DNA of 61,445 nucleotides, from positions 1-61,445 of the forward strand of contig JAFZMV010000140.1 in the NCBI GenBank assembly GCA_017553205.1, in the 5' to 3' direction. A program made the translations under genes and the position numbers. Below, in pieces: positions 1-7,229 of this stretch. How positions within the stretch are numbered: the stretch's first letter is position 1; every line of letters starts with the position of its first letter. The notes under the pieces were generated by a model that made no database searches, had not been told where the DNA came from, and was given only the letters and a program-made list of their open reading frames with translations. The DNA is from Selenomonadaceae bacterium. Lineage in GTDB: Bacteria; Bacillota; Negativicutes; Selenomonadales; Selenomonadaceae.

Positions 1-4
1 ACGA

Positions 5-79
5 GCGGAAGTAGCTCAGTGGTAGAGCACAACCTTGCCAAGGTTGGGGTCGCGAGTTCGAGCCTCGTTTTCCGCTCCA
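5..79 (+). tRNA. tRNA-Gly (GCC)
   Basis: Cloverleaf with a 7-bp acceptor stem (5-11 with 69-75, one G-U pair). The anticodon loop TTGCCAA reads GCC between CAACC and GGTTG stem arms. A TTCGAGC T-loop and an encoded CCA end are present. First of four tRNA genes in a row. Confidence 0.96.
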
Positions 80-124
80 GTTGCTTAAAAGTATCTGATT
101 AGCAGTTTGGTGTTTGACTCAATC

Positions 125-201
125 GGACCCATAGCTCAGTTGGTTAGAGCAACCGGCTCATAACCGGTCGGTCCTTGGTTCAAGTCCAAGTGGGTCCACC
201 A
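125..201 (+). tRNA. tRNA-Met (CAT), elongator type
   Basis: The acceptor stem GGACCCA/TGGGTCC pairs perfectly. The anticodon loop CTCATAA reads CAT, and CCA is encoded. The paired G1-C72 argues against an initiator tRNA, which has an unpaired first position. A CAT anticodon can also belong to tRNA-Ile with lysidine at the wobble base (tilS is in this window), but the stem looks more like elongator Met. Confidence 0.93.
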
Positions 202-232
202 CTTCATATTTGCTGATTGGAATTCTCATAAA

Positions 233-310
233 GGCCTTGTAGCTCAGCTGGATTAGAGTATTTGACTACGAATCAAAGGGTCGGGGGTTCAAGTCCCTCC
301 AAGGTCACCA
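233..310 (+). tRNA. tRNA-Arg (ACG)
   Basis: The acceptor stem GGCCTTG pairs with CAAGGTC (one G-U). The anticodon loop CTACGAA reads ACG between TTTGA and TCAAA arms. A normal T-arm and encoded CCA are present. The first anticodon base would normally be edited to inosine by TadA. Confidence 0.95.
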
Positions 311-318
311 TATAAGTT

Positions 319-402
319 GGGTAGGTGCCCGAGTGGTTAAAGGGGGCGGACTGTAAATCCGTTGCATTTGCTACGATGGTTCGAATCCATCCCTGCCCAC
401 CA
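319..402 (+). tRNA. tRNA-Tyr (GTA)
   Basis: An 84-nt class II tRNA with a long variable arm (GTTGCATTTGCTAC region), as expected for bacterial tRNA-Tyr. The acceptor stem GGGTAGG pairs with CCTGCCC. The anticodon loop CTGTAAA reads GTA, and CCA is encoded. Last gene of the tRNA cluster. Confidence 0.95.
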
Positions 403-442
403 TTTGGAAATTTCAAGTCGTAGGCGTACGGCTTTGGTTATA

Positions 443-484
443 AATAAAATCCCTTTCAAGTTTTTGAGAGGGGTTTTATTTTTG
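443..484 (+). terminator. Rho-independent terminator of the tRNA cluster
   Basis: AATAAAATCCC pairs with GGGGTTTTATT (one G-U) around a T-rich loop and runs into a T tract. It lies 40 nt after tRNA-Tyr. Confidence 0.85.
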
Positions 485-503
485 TGTCTAGAAAAAACTT
501 TTT

Positions 504-547
504 AAAAAAACTCCCGACGTTTTTTACTGCATCGGAAGTTTTTTTTT
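504..547 (-). terminator. Terminator after the small secreted protein gene (probably bidirectional)
   Basis: AAAAAAACTCCCGA pairs with TCGGAAGTTTTTTT (one mismatch) and carries A and T tracts on both sides. It overlaps the stop codon region of the reverse-strand gene ending at 546. Confidence 0.75.
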
Positions 548-839
548 ATTCGTTCATCGGCGGTCCCGGCATGTTTCTGTCGGGTGGTGGCGGCGGTGAC
601 TTTTCATAATTTGGGATTTTGTTTTTTTGTGAATCGTCAGGCATTACTGACTCGCGAAACTTAGACCAGAATTCTGAATTGTCATTCGCCGGCATATCCG
701 TAAAATTTTTTTCTGTAAACTGGAGTTCTTGATAATCCGAAAAATTTTTTTCGCCGTCCGAAGCTGATGAGAAATCGGCGGCACACAACGCACTTATAAT
801 GAGTAATGCGGATATTAAATTTTTCGCCGTCCTTCCCAT
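546..839 (-). CDS. Small secreted protein with proline-rich C-terminus
   Basis: I do not recognise a family. The protein is 97 aa from the ATG at 839, preceded by AAAGGA with about 9 nt spacing. The upstream ATG at 848 touches the ribosome binding site and is unlikely. Residues 1-27 form a signal peptide ending near SSAS. The mature part is acidic and polar with repeated KNF motifs, followed by a PPPPP tract near the C-terminus. It is the last of four consecutive reverse-strand genes for small exported proteins and ends on a terminator hairpin. An envelope or surface role is inference from the signal peptide only. Confidence 0.7.
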   Translation of the reverse strand: MGRTAKNLISALLIISALCAADFSSASDGEKNFSDYQELQFTEKNFTDMPANDNSEFWSKFRESVMPDDSQKNKIPNYEKSPPPPPDRNMPGPPMNE

Positions 840-877
840 ACAACTCATTCCTTTAAAAAATATTTTGTAAAAATTAT

Positions 878-1231
878 TCAGTGAAAATTCGGCGGACCGA
901 AATTTTTTCGAGGTTGTGAACCTCTTCTGTCCGAAGTGACTGAAGGTCTGCTCGGTGTTGTCATCTTCGGCGGATTTTTCGGTTGCCTTTGAGTATACCT
1001 TGCAGGCGGTTGTTCTCTTTCATGTGGCAGATTGATTCTCCTCTGCGACGGTCTTTGAAGTTTATGACTGTCATTTCTGTGACGAATTCTGTCAGGCAGG
1101 ATCGGCATAATCGGACTGGATCTCAGTTCTTGAAAATCCAATTTTAAATCGGATGCCTCAACATTCATATTTCCCATGAAAAGCAGACCAAAAACCATAA
1201 ATGACACAAAAAATTTTTTTAGAAATTTCAT
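878..1231 (-). CDS. Small secreted basic protein, Pro/Arg-rich
   Basis: No family recognised; 117 aa. The start is supported by GAAGGG 8 nt upstream. MKFLKKFF is followed by a hydrophobic stretch and a cleavage-like VEAS site around residue 27. The mature protein is strongly basic, rich in Arg, Pro, Gln and His (RRINLPHEREQPP, QRQPKNPPK), with no cysteines. It sits between two other exported proline-rich protein genes on the same strand with short gaps, so co-transcription is likely. Low-complexity composition makes function unreadable; an electrostatic interaction with the envelope or surface polymers is only a guess. Confidence 0.65.
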   Translation of the reverse strand: MKFLKKFFVSFMVFGLLFMGNMNVEASDLKLDFQELRSSPIMPILPDRIRHRNDSHKLQRPSQRRINLPHEREQPPARYTQRQPKNPPKMTTPSRPSVTSDRRGSQPRKNFGPPNFH

Positions 1232-1253
1232 AACAAACGCCCTTCAAATTTTT

Positions 1254-1667
1254 TTACCAGCCGTGATATGGAGGTGAATACCTCGGAGGTGGCGGTCTGT
1301 ATCCCGGTGGAGGCGGCGTTGGAATAGGAGGACCATATTTCGGTGGAGGCGGTGCATACCTCGGTGGAGGTGGTGCATATCTCGGTGGAGGCGGTGCATA
1401 TCTCGGTGGAGGCGGTGCATGTCTCGGTGGAGATGGCTTTTCATATTTCGGCGGGGTTTGTACCGGTGGCAAGTACGGTCTATTTTTCCAAGGATGCGAA
1501 TCTAAATTTTTTCTGTCATCTGAAGAATTTAAATTTAAATCTTCGGATAAAGCAGGCAATAAAGTTTCGTCAAAATTTTCAGCCGCTTCAACTTTATCGA
1601 AACTGATTCCAAAATTCAAAACCCCGCAGACTGCCAGAGTCGCTAAGACTTTTTCAAACTTTCTCAT
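1254..1667 (-). CDS. Secreted protein with APPPPRY heptad repeats
   Basis: The 137-aa protein starts at ATG 1667 behind GAGGTG. A signal peptide (1 to about 29, LAVCGVLNFGISF, cut near VEAAEN) is followed by an acidic spacer (about 30-60). The C-terminal half consists of proline-rich repeats: four tandem copies of APPPPRY/K, then looser PPPPGYRPPPPRY units, ending in HGW. Its leader is clearly homologous to that of the gene at 1708-2091 (same TLAVCG...VEAAEN pattern), so the two are paralogues with diverged tails. Pro/Tyr repeats of this type occur in extended surface or wall-associated proteins; the function here is unknown. Confidence 0.72.
   Translation of the reverse strand: MRKFEKVLATLAVCGVLNFGISFDKVEAAENFDETLLPALSEDLNLNSSDDRKNLDSHPWKNRPYLPPVQTPPKYEKPSPPRHAPPPPRYAPPPPRYAPPPPRYAPPPPKYGPPIPTPPPPGYRPPPPRYSPPYHGW
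1341..1435 (-). repeat. 21-bp tandem repeat inside the proline-rich gene
   Basis: About four and a half copies of a 21-nt unit (forward strand CGGTGGAGGCGGTGCATACCT), starting at 1341, 1362, 1383, 1404 and 1425 with few substitutions. Each unit encodes one APPPPRY heptad on the reverse strand. The length keeps the frame, so copy-number slippage would lengthen or shorten the tail without breaking the gene. Confidence 0.9.
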
Positions 1668-1707
1668 TATAACACCTCTTTTCTTTTTTTATTTAAGAAA
1701 ATATCTT

Positions 1708-2091
1708 TTACCATCTTGGACTCGGAATAGATGGAGGAGGAGGACCGTATTTCGGAGATGGCGGGCCGTAATTAGGAGTAGGAGGAGTTAACGGCGGAGG
1801 AGGACCCGGAGGACCATAACGTTCGGAAGAGCCACGATTGACAACAGGAGGTGGAACCGGAATAGGCGGAGGAACAGAGCCTCCGTTACGTCCGACTGCA
1901 GGAGCAGGCGGTTCGACAACTACACGAATTCCAATACCAAAAGGTACTTCGGAAGTATTCTGATTTACTGCAGAAACTACATTCAAATTTTCAGAAGTAT
2001 TTTCGGCAGCTTCAACTCTATCAAAATTAAATCCGAAACCTACTGCTCCGCATACTGCTAAAGTCAGCAAACTTTTGGTAAATTTTTTCAT
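1708..2091 (-). CDS. Secreted glycine/proline-rich protein, paralogue of 1254-1667
   Basis: The 127-aa protein starts at ATG 2091, which has GAAGGTG 8 nt upstream. A longer frame opening at 2151 would put 20 polar residues before the signal peptide and is unlikely. The signal peptide is MKKFTKSLLTLAVCGAVGFG with a VEAAEN cleavage region. The mature part starts acidic, then becomes Pro/Gly-rich (PPPIPVPPPVV, YGPPGPPPP, KYGPPPPS), ending in RW. It is the first gene of the reverse-strand array of small exported proteins and faces away from rsmH. Confidence 0.72.
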   Translation of the reverse strand: MKKFTKSLLTLAVCGAVGFGFNFDRVEAAENTSENLNVVSAVNQNTSEVPFGIGIRVVVEPPAPAVGRNGGSVPPPIPVPPPVVNRGSSERYGPPGPPPPLTPPTPNYGPPSPKYGPPPPSIPSPRW

Positions 2092-2286
2092 CACATACAC
2101 CTTCTTTTCAAATTTTTGTGAATCCTTAGATTCATCGTGCGTATTGTACAATTTTTTTTTTGGTTTGTCATTAGAGCAAGATTAAAATTCACGGGAGTTT
2201 TATAAATTTTTCCTTTAAACAAAAGAAACTGCCAAGTATTTTTCTCTAAAAAAAATTTACAATGAAAAATTTCTGAAGGAAATTAC

Positions 2287-3282
2287 TTGCAAGGGAAGGA
2301 AATTTTTGTTATAAAAAGAATCACTAAACGCAAATTAAGAGAGATGAAAATTTTGAAGTTTGAACACAAAAGCGTAATGCTTAAAGAGGCGATCGAAATT
2401 CTTCAGCCGAAGCCCGACGGAATCTATTTGGACTGTACGCTTGGCGGCGGCGGTCATTCTCTCGAAATTGGAAAATGTTTAAATTCGGAGGGGATTTTAA
2501 TCGGAATCGATCAAGATATTTCGGCAGTAAACGCGGCGAAAGAAAAATTGTCCGCACTGAAATGCAGAGTCGAAATTGTCCATGAAAATTTCAGCGGACT
2601 TGAAAAAGTTTTGGACGGTCTGAACGTCGAAAAAATTGACGGCGTAATTTTTGATTTGGGAGTTTCTTCTCATCAGATTGACACAGCTGAGCGGGGCTTT
2701 TCTTATATTCACAATGCACCGCTTGATATGAGAATGAATCAGGAGAAAAATTTTTCTGCGTATAATGTCGTCAACGAATATTCTGAAGAAGATTTGATAA
2801 AAATTTTCCATGAATACGGCGAAGAAAGATTTTCAAAAAAAATTGCCCGTGCCGTTGTGAAAGCTCGACCGATTGAAACCACCGGCGAACTTGTCGGAAT
2901 TGTAGAAAATTCTGTTCCTCATACGAAAAACGGCGGACACCCCGCAAAAAGAATTTTTCAAGCGATAAGAATTGAAGTCAACAACGAACTTGAAATTTTA
3001 AGCAAGTCGATTGTTTCGGCGGTGAATCGTTTGAAAGTCGGCGGAAGAATTGCCGTTATAACTTTTCATTCGCTTGAGGACAGAATTGTTAAAAACACTT
3101 TTAAAAGTCTTGCACAAGATTGTATCTGCCCGAAAAATTTTCCTGTGTGTGTATGTGGTCACAAAGCCGAAATAAAAATTTTAGGCAAAACGAAAACTGC
3201 AACGAATGATGAATTAGATAAAAATCCGCGTGCGAAGTCAGCAAAACTTCGTTCAGCCGAAAAGTTAGGAGGATATTTATGA
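2287..3282 (+). CDS. rsmH: 16S rRNA (cytosine(1402)-N(4))-methyltransferase
   Basis: RsmH (MraW) uses S-adenosylmethionine to methylate N4 of C1402 in 16S rRNA in the ribosomal P site. The family start (FEHKSVMLKEA), the SAM-binding motif DCTLGGGGHS, GIDQD, the GVIFDLGVSSHQID block, and the late motifs AVITFHSLEDRIVK and CPKNFPVC are all visible. The TTG at 2287 has GAAGGA 6 nt upstream and gives 331 aa. ATG 2344 gives 312 aa, closer to the usual length and opening right at the conserved FEHKSV block, but has only AAGAGAG touching it. The stop overlaps ftsL by 4 nt (ATGA). First of the two division/cell-wall cluster genes kept here. Confidence 0.95.
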   Translation: MQGKEIFVIKRITKRKLREMKILKFEHKSVMLKEAIEILQPKPDGIYLDCTLGGGGHSLEIGKCLNSEGILIGIDQDISAVNAAKEKLSALKCRVEIVHENFSGLEKVLDGLNVEKIDGVIFDLGVSSHQIDTAERGFSYIHNAPLDMRMNQEKNFSAYNVVNEYSEEDLIKIFHEYGEERFSKKIARAVVKARPIETTGELVGIVENSVPHTKNGGHPAKRIFQAIRIEVNNELEILSKSIVSAVNRLKVGGRIAVITFHSLEDRIVKNTFKSLAQDCICPKNFPVCVCGHKAEIKILGKTKTATNDELDKNPRAKSAKLRSAEKLGGYL

Positions 3283-3659
3283 AACGTACGCCTGCACCAA
3301 AGTTGCAGACTAATAAAAAACGTGCTGTAGTCTATGAAAATTTTTCTGCAGAACAAAATGAACTGAGGATTATCAGCAAACGTCCGAAGTTAAATCATCT
3401 TTTGCGTTCTCGTTGCCGTGTTGCCTTTATTATTATTTCTGTTTTGGCGATGTTGGTTGTTATTCGCAGCGGTATAAATGCCAGTCGCGGTTATGCTCTT
3501 GTAGCAACTCAAAATCAAGCACAGGAATTGGAGCAGGAAAATGAGCGTCTGCGTGTTGAAATTGCAAAATTGAAATCGCCGGGACGAATCCGACAAATTG
3601 CAGAAGATGAACTGGGAATGGTTTTACCGAGAAAAATGTATTTTTCACACGAACACTGA
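3279..3659 (+). CDS. ftsL: Cell division protein FtsL-like
   Basis: The 126-aa bitopic protein has a basic cytoplasmic N-terminus (1-45), one membrane helix (about 47-65, VAFIIISVLAMLVVI), then a periplasmic coiled coil with leucine-zipper character (QAQELEQENERLRVEIAKLK) and the family-typical ending IRQIAEDELGMVLP. FtsL forms a complex with FtsB/DivIC and FtsQ/DivIB to activate septal wall synthesis; a DivIC-like gene lies at 17384-17659. Position directly after rsmH is the standard place for ftsL. Unusually, no ftsI, mur or mraY genes follow; an intergenic hairpin repeat and glyA come next. Confidence 0.88.
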   Translation: MKRTPAPKLQTNKKRAVVYENFSAEQNELRIISKRPKLNHLLRSRCRVAFIIISVLAMLVVIRSGINASRGYALVATQNQAQELEQENERLRVEIAKLKSPGRIRQIAEDELGMVLPRKMYFSHEH

Positions 3660-3662
3660 AAT

Positions 3663-3727
3663 AATGAGGAATGTGGAATGGGGAATGGGGAATTATAATT
3701 CCTAATTCCCAACTCCTAATTCCAAAT
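3663..3727 (+). repeat. Intergenic hairpin repeat, copy A
   Basis: The left arm is built of GGAATGTGGAATGGGGAAT-type words and the right arm of AATTCCTAATTCCCAACTCC-type words, giving an imperfect inverted repeat. It ends about 20 nt before the glyA start, directly upstream of the ribosome binding site. Related copies lie near 11893, 36656 and 59941. Confidence 0.75.
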
Positions 3728-3747
3728 TGAAGAAGGGGGTTTTTTTT

Positions 3748-4989
3748 ATGAATTTGAATGACAATTTGAAAAAAGATTCGGAAGTTTTGGCGGCAATAGA
3801 AAATGAACTTAATCGCCAGCGTACCAAATTGGAGTTAATCGCGTCTGAAAATATTGTCAGTCGTGCAGTTATGGAGGCTCAGGGCAGTGTTTTAACAAAC
3901 AAATATGCCGAAGGTTATCCGGGCAAAAGATATTATGGCGGCTGTGAATTTGTCGATGTTGTCGAACAGCTTGCCATTGACAGAGCAAAAAAACTTTTCA
4001 ATGCAGAATATGCAAATGTTCAGCCCCATTCAGGAGCACAGGCAAATATGGCGGTGTTTTTCGCACTCTTGACTCCAGGCGATACAGTTTTGGGAATGAA
4101 TTTGACTGACGGCGGACATTTAACTCATGGTTCTCCCGTCAATATGAGCGGAAAATATTTTAAAATTGTTCCTTACGGAGTAGCAAAAGAAACTGAAACC
4201 ATCGACTACGACGAACTTGAAAAAATTGCCGTCGAAAATAAACCGAAACTTATTGTTGCAGGTGCGTCCGCTTATTCCAGAATTTTAGATTTTCCGAGAT
4301 TTGCGGAAATTGCCAAAAAAGTCGGTGCGTATTTGATGGTTGATATGGCACATATCGCGGGACTTGTTGCGGCAGGACTTCACCCGAATCCGATGCCTTA
4401 TGCCGATGTCGTCACGACTACTACTCATAAAACTTTACGCGGACCTCGTGGCGGTATGATTCTTTGCAAAGATGCAGAATTTGGCAAACAGTTTAATAAA
4501 GCGATTTTCCCCGGTATTCAAGGCGGCCCCCTCATGCATGTTATCGCGGCAAAAGCTGTCGCACTTGGTGAGGCTCTTCAACCTGAATTTAAAACCTATG
4601 CCGAACAAGTTGTCAAAAATGCAAGAGTTTTGGCTGATAAACTTACTGCGGACGGTTTCAGAATTGTTTCGGGCGGAACTGACAATCATTTGATGTTGGT
4701 TGACTTGACGAGCAAAAATATTACAGGCAAAATCGCACAAAATGTTTTAGATGAAGTAAATATCACTGCAAATAAAAATACTATTCCTTTTGAGCCGTTG
4801 AGTCCTTTTGTGACAAGCGGTTTAAGATTGGGAAGTCCTGCTCTTACTACTCGCGGCTTTAAAGAAGATGACATGGCGGAAGTCGCTGACATTATTGCAC
4901 TTGTTCTCAATGATACTGAAAACGAAGATAAAAAATCTGAGGCAAGAAAACGCGTTGCCGCTCTCTGTGAAAAATACCCGCTCTACTAA
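3748..4989 (+). CDS. glyA: Serine hydroxymethyltransferase
   Basis: This PLP enzyme interconverts serine plus tetrahydrofolate with glycine plus 5,10-methylene-tetrahydrofolate, the main one-carbon source. It is 413 aa, normal length. Visible blocks are ELIASEN near the N-terminus, [15 protein letters not shown], the PLP lysine in [21 protein letters not shown] and a [13 protein letters not shown] substrate-binding segment. The start at ATG 3748 has GGGGG about 7 nt upstream; an in-frame TTG at 3727 lies before that site. The next gene, aroE, follows after 30 nt. Confidence 0.97.
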   Translation: MNLNDNLKKDSEVLAAIENELNRQRTKLELIASENIVSRAVMEAQGSVLTNKYAEGYPGKRYYGGCEFVDVVEQLAIDRAKKLFNAEYANVQPHSGAQANMAVFFALLTPGDTVLGMNLTDGGHLTHGSPVNMSGKYFKIVPYGVAKETETIDYDELEKIAVENKPKLIVAGASAYSRILDFPRFAEIAKKVGAYLMVDMAHIAGLVAAGLHPNPMPYADVVTTTTHKTLRGPRGGMILCKDAEFGKQFNKAIFPGIQGGPLMHVIAAKAVALGEALQPEFKTYAEQVVKNARVLADKLTADGFRIVSGGTDNHLMLVDLTSKNITGKIAQNVLDEVNITANKNTIPFEPLSPFVTSGLRLGSPALTTRGFKEDDMAEVADIIALVLNDTENEDKKSEARKRVAALCEKYPLY

Positions 4990-5019
4990 AAATTTTTAAA
5001 AATCGAAAGGGGATACACA

Positions 5020-5877
5020 ATGGCTTCAACTGAAATAAAAAATTTTGGGATAATCGGATGGCCTGTCGGTCATTCGCTTTCTCCTAAAATGTATCAGGCG
5101 GCTTTCAAATCTTCCGGTTTTCCGAATTACAATTATATTGCAATGCCTATTCAAGCAGGACGACTTATGTTGGCTGTGGACGGCTTGAAAGGATTGGACT
5201 TTCGCGGAATCAATGTAACTATCCCGCATAAAACACATATCATAAAATATTTGGATTCACTGGACGCTGACGCAAGAATTATCGGTGCTGTTAATACTGT
5301 CGTGAATGACGGCGGAATGTTGACAGGCTATAATACGGACGTTACCGGATTTTTGGCGGCTCTGGCTGAGGCTGATTTTATGCCTGAAGATTCAAACGCA
5401 GTTATTTTAGGTTCAGGCGGTGCGGCTCGTGCTGTTTTGTGGGGACTCTGCAAACGTAAGGCGGGTTACGTCACAATCGGTGCAAGAAATGCCGAAAAAG
5501 CAAAAAATCTTGCGGCAGATTTTAAACGGTATGGAAGTATTGAAGGCTATGACTGGCTGTCTGAAGAGTTTAAAGAAAATTTAAAAACGGCGGATATTTT
5601 AATCAATGCTACTCCGCTAGGTATGTATCCTGATGTTATTTCTATGCCGCCCGTTGACTTGAAACTTTTGCCTGAAGGTGCGTTGGTTTATGACATTGTT
5701 TACAATCCCGCGAAAACAAAACTGCTTGCAGAGGCTGAAAAACTTGGTTTCCCGACTTTAAGCGGAATGTCAATGTTGCTTTTGCAGGGAAAAGAATCTT
5801 ACAGACTTTTCACTGGCGAAAATCCTGATGTTGACATTATGTGGCGAATTTTAAAACAGGAATTGAAATTAAAATAG
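5020..5877 (+). CDS. aroE: Shikimate dehydrogenase (NADP+)
   Basis: Reduces 3-dehydroshikimate to shikimate in aromatic amino acid synthesis. The protein is 285 aa. The substrate-binding GHSLSPKMYQAAF at the N-terminus, the catalytic lysine block GINVTIPHK, the catalytic Asp in GYNTDVTGF, the nucleotide-binding GSGGAARAV and the C-terminal GMSMLLLQG are all in place. ATG 5020 has AAAGGGG upstream. It is followed after 14 nt by the CNNM-type transporter gene, so a glyA-aroE-transporter transcript is likely. Confidence 0.95.
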   Translation: MASTEIKNFGIIGWPVGHSLSPKMYQAAFKSSGFPNYNYIAMPIQAGRLMLAVDGLKGLDFRGINVTIPHKTHIIKYLDSLDADARIIGAVNTVVNDGGMLTGYNTDVTGFLAALAEADFMPEDSNAVILGSGGAARAVLWGLCKRKAGYVTIGARNAEKAKNLAADFKRYGSIEGYDWLSEEFKENLKTADILINATPLGMYPDVISMPPVDLKLLPEGALVYDIVYNPAKTKLLAEAEKLGFPTLSGMSMLLLQGKESYRLFTGENPDVDIMWRILKQELKLK

Positions 5878-5891
5878 GAGGAAAATTTTTT

Positions 5892-7229
5892 GTGGACATT
5901 GTCCCTATAATATTTCAAATTTTTTTAGTATTTTTTTTGGTAGCGATGAACGGTTTTTTTGTTGCAGCAGAATTTTGTTGTGTGAGAATGCGTCCTTCAA
6001 GATTGGAAACATTAATACAGGAAGGCAACAACCGTGCAGTTTATGCAAAAAAATTAACTGATGAACTTGATGAGGCTTTGTCGGTCACTCAGCTTGGGAT
6101 AACTTTGGCATCTCTCGGACTGGGCTGGATCGGTGAACCTTTTGTTGCTGAATTGATTCTGCCTGTAACTCAATCTTTAGGATTTAATGATGCGGTAGGT
6201 CATACAATTTCTTTTGCACTGGCTTTTACGATGATAACGGCTCTGCATATAATTTTGGGGGAACTTACACCAAAGTCTATGGCGATAACCAATACAGAAA
6301 AAATTTTGTTGAATATCGCGATACCGATGTTAATTTTTTGGAAAATCATGTATCCTTTCGTAGTAGCCTTGAATTTTGCGGCAAGTTTTGTTGCTCATCA
6401 TCTCGGCTTAAAAAACGACGGAGAGGGAGAAGTTGCACATAATCCCGACGAAATTCGACTTCTTATGGAAGAAAGTCATAAACAAGGATTGGTTGACGAT
6501 ACGGAAGTTGATCTTGTGGATAACGTTTTTGATTTTACTGAATTAAGCGTTCGTGAAATTATGGTTCCGCGAACTGACATGGTTTGCCTTTATACTGATA
6601 AAAGCTACGAAGAAAATTTAAAAACCATGCTTGAAGAGCAGATGACGCGTTATCCTATCTGCGACGAAGATAAAGACCATATAATTGGTTTTCTGCATGT
6701 AAAAGATTTGGTCGGCTGGAGAATGGAAGGCAATACTCAGACTTCTATTGACTTTGAGAAATTCATGCGAAAAGTTTTATTTGTTCCGGAAAGCATGGAC
6801 GTTACAGTACTTTTAAAAATGATGCAGAAAAAAAGATCTATGCTGGCGATTGTCGTTGACGAATACGGCGGGACTGCAGGAATGGTCACTATTGAAGATA
6901 TTATTGAGGAAATTGTCGGCGATATTAAAGACGAATTTGACGGCGAAGAACGAGCTGAAATTGAAAAAAGCGGTGACAATCTTTTTTCAGTTGACGCAAA
7001 ACTTTTACTCGAAAAATTGAAAGATGAATTTAAAATAGATATTAAAGATGACGATGTTGAAACGATCGGCGGTTGGCTGTCAAACAGAGTCGGCAGCGAG
7101 CCTAAAGTCGGGCAGTCCGAATCTTATAACGGAAGTTTATTTTATGTTGAGGAAGTGGACGGCATAAGAATTTTGAGAGTGTTAGTCCGTCCCGCTAAAA
7201 AAGCCGAACCGGTCAAAGAAGAAGAATGA
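5892..7229 (+). CDS. Hemolysin-family CNNM/CorC membrane protein
   Basis: The 445-aa protein has a DUF21/CNNM transmembrane domain (about 1-190, several hydrophobic helices), two CBS domains (about 205-330; EIMVPRTDMVCL, IVVDEYGGTAGMVTIEDIIEEIVGDI) and a C-terminal CorC_HlyC domain ending near RILRVLV. Family members (YhdP, YrkA, MpfA, CorC) are linked to Mg2+ efflux or homeostasis; the hemolysin label is historical. The start is GTG 5892, with GGAGG 10 nt upstream beginning at the aroE stop. It overlaps the next gene by 4 nt (ATGA), so the two are translationally coupled. Substrate is not readable from the sequence. Confidence 0.9.
   Translation: MDIVPIIFQIFLVFFLVAMNGFFVAAEFCCVRMRPSRLETLIQEGNNRAVYAKKLTDELDEALSVTQLGITLASLGLGWIGEPFVAELILPVTQSLGFNDAVGHTISFALAFTMITALHIILGELTPKSMAITNTEKILLNIAIPMLIFWKIMYPFVVALNFAASFVAHHLGLKNDGEGEVAHNPDEIRLLMEESHKQGLVDDTEVDLVDNVFDFTELSVREIMVPRTDMVCLYTDKSYEENLKTMLEEQMTRYPICDEDKDHIIGFLHVKDLVGWRMEGNTQTSIDFEKFMRKVLFVPESMDVTVLLKMMQKKRSMLAIVVDEYGGTAGMVTIEDIIEEIVGDIKDEFDGEERAEIEKSGDNLFSVDAKLLLEKLKDEFKIDIKDDDVETIGGWLSNRVGSEPKVGQSESYNGSLFYVEEVDGIRILRVLVRPAKKAEPVKEEE

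Noticed and set aside
125..201. CAT-anticodon tRNA as tRNA-Ile2 or initiator tRNA
   Set aside because: Perfect acceptor pairing excludes the initiator; overall stem sequence fits elongator Met better than Ile2, though lysidine modification cannot be excluded from DNA.
1343..1606. Forward-strand ORF of VEAVHISVEAVH-type repeats
   Set aside because: It is the antisense shadow of the APPPPRY repeat in the reverse-strand secreted protein gene; the repeat keeps any frame open. The reverse frame has a signal peptide and ribosome binding site.
3660..3747. Possible glycine riboswitch before glyA
   Set aside because: The gap is occupied by the recurring GGAAT/ATTCC hairpin repeat; no glycine aptamer core was recognised and the gap is too short.
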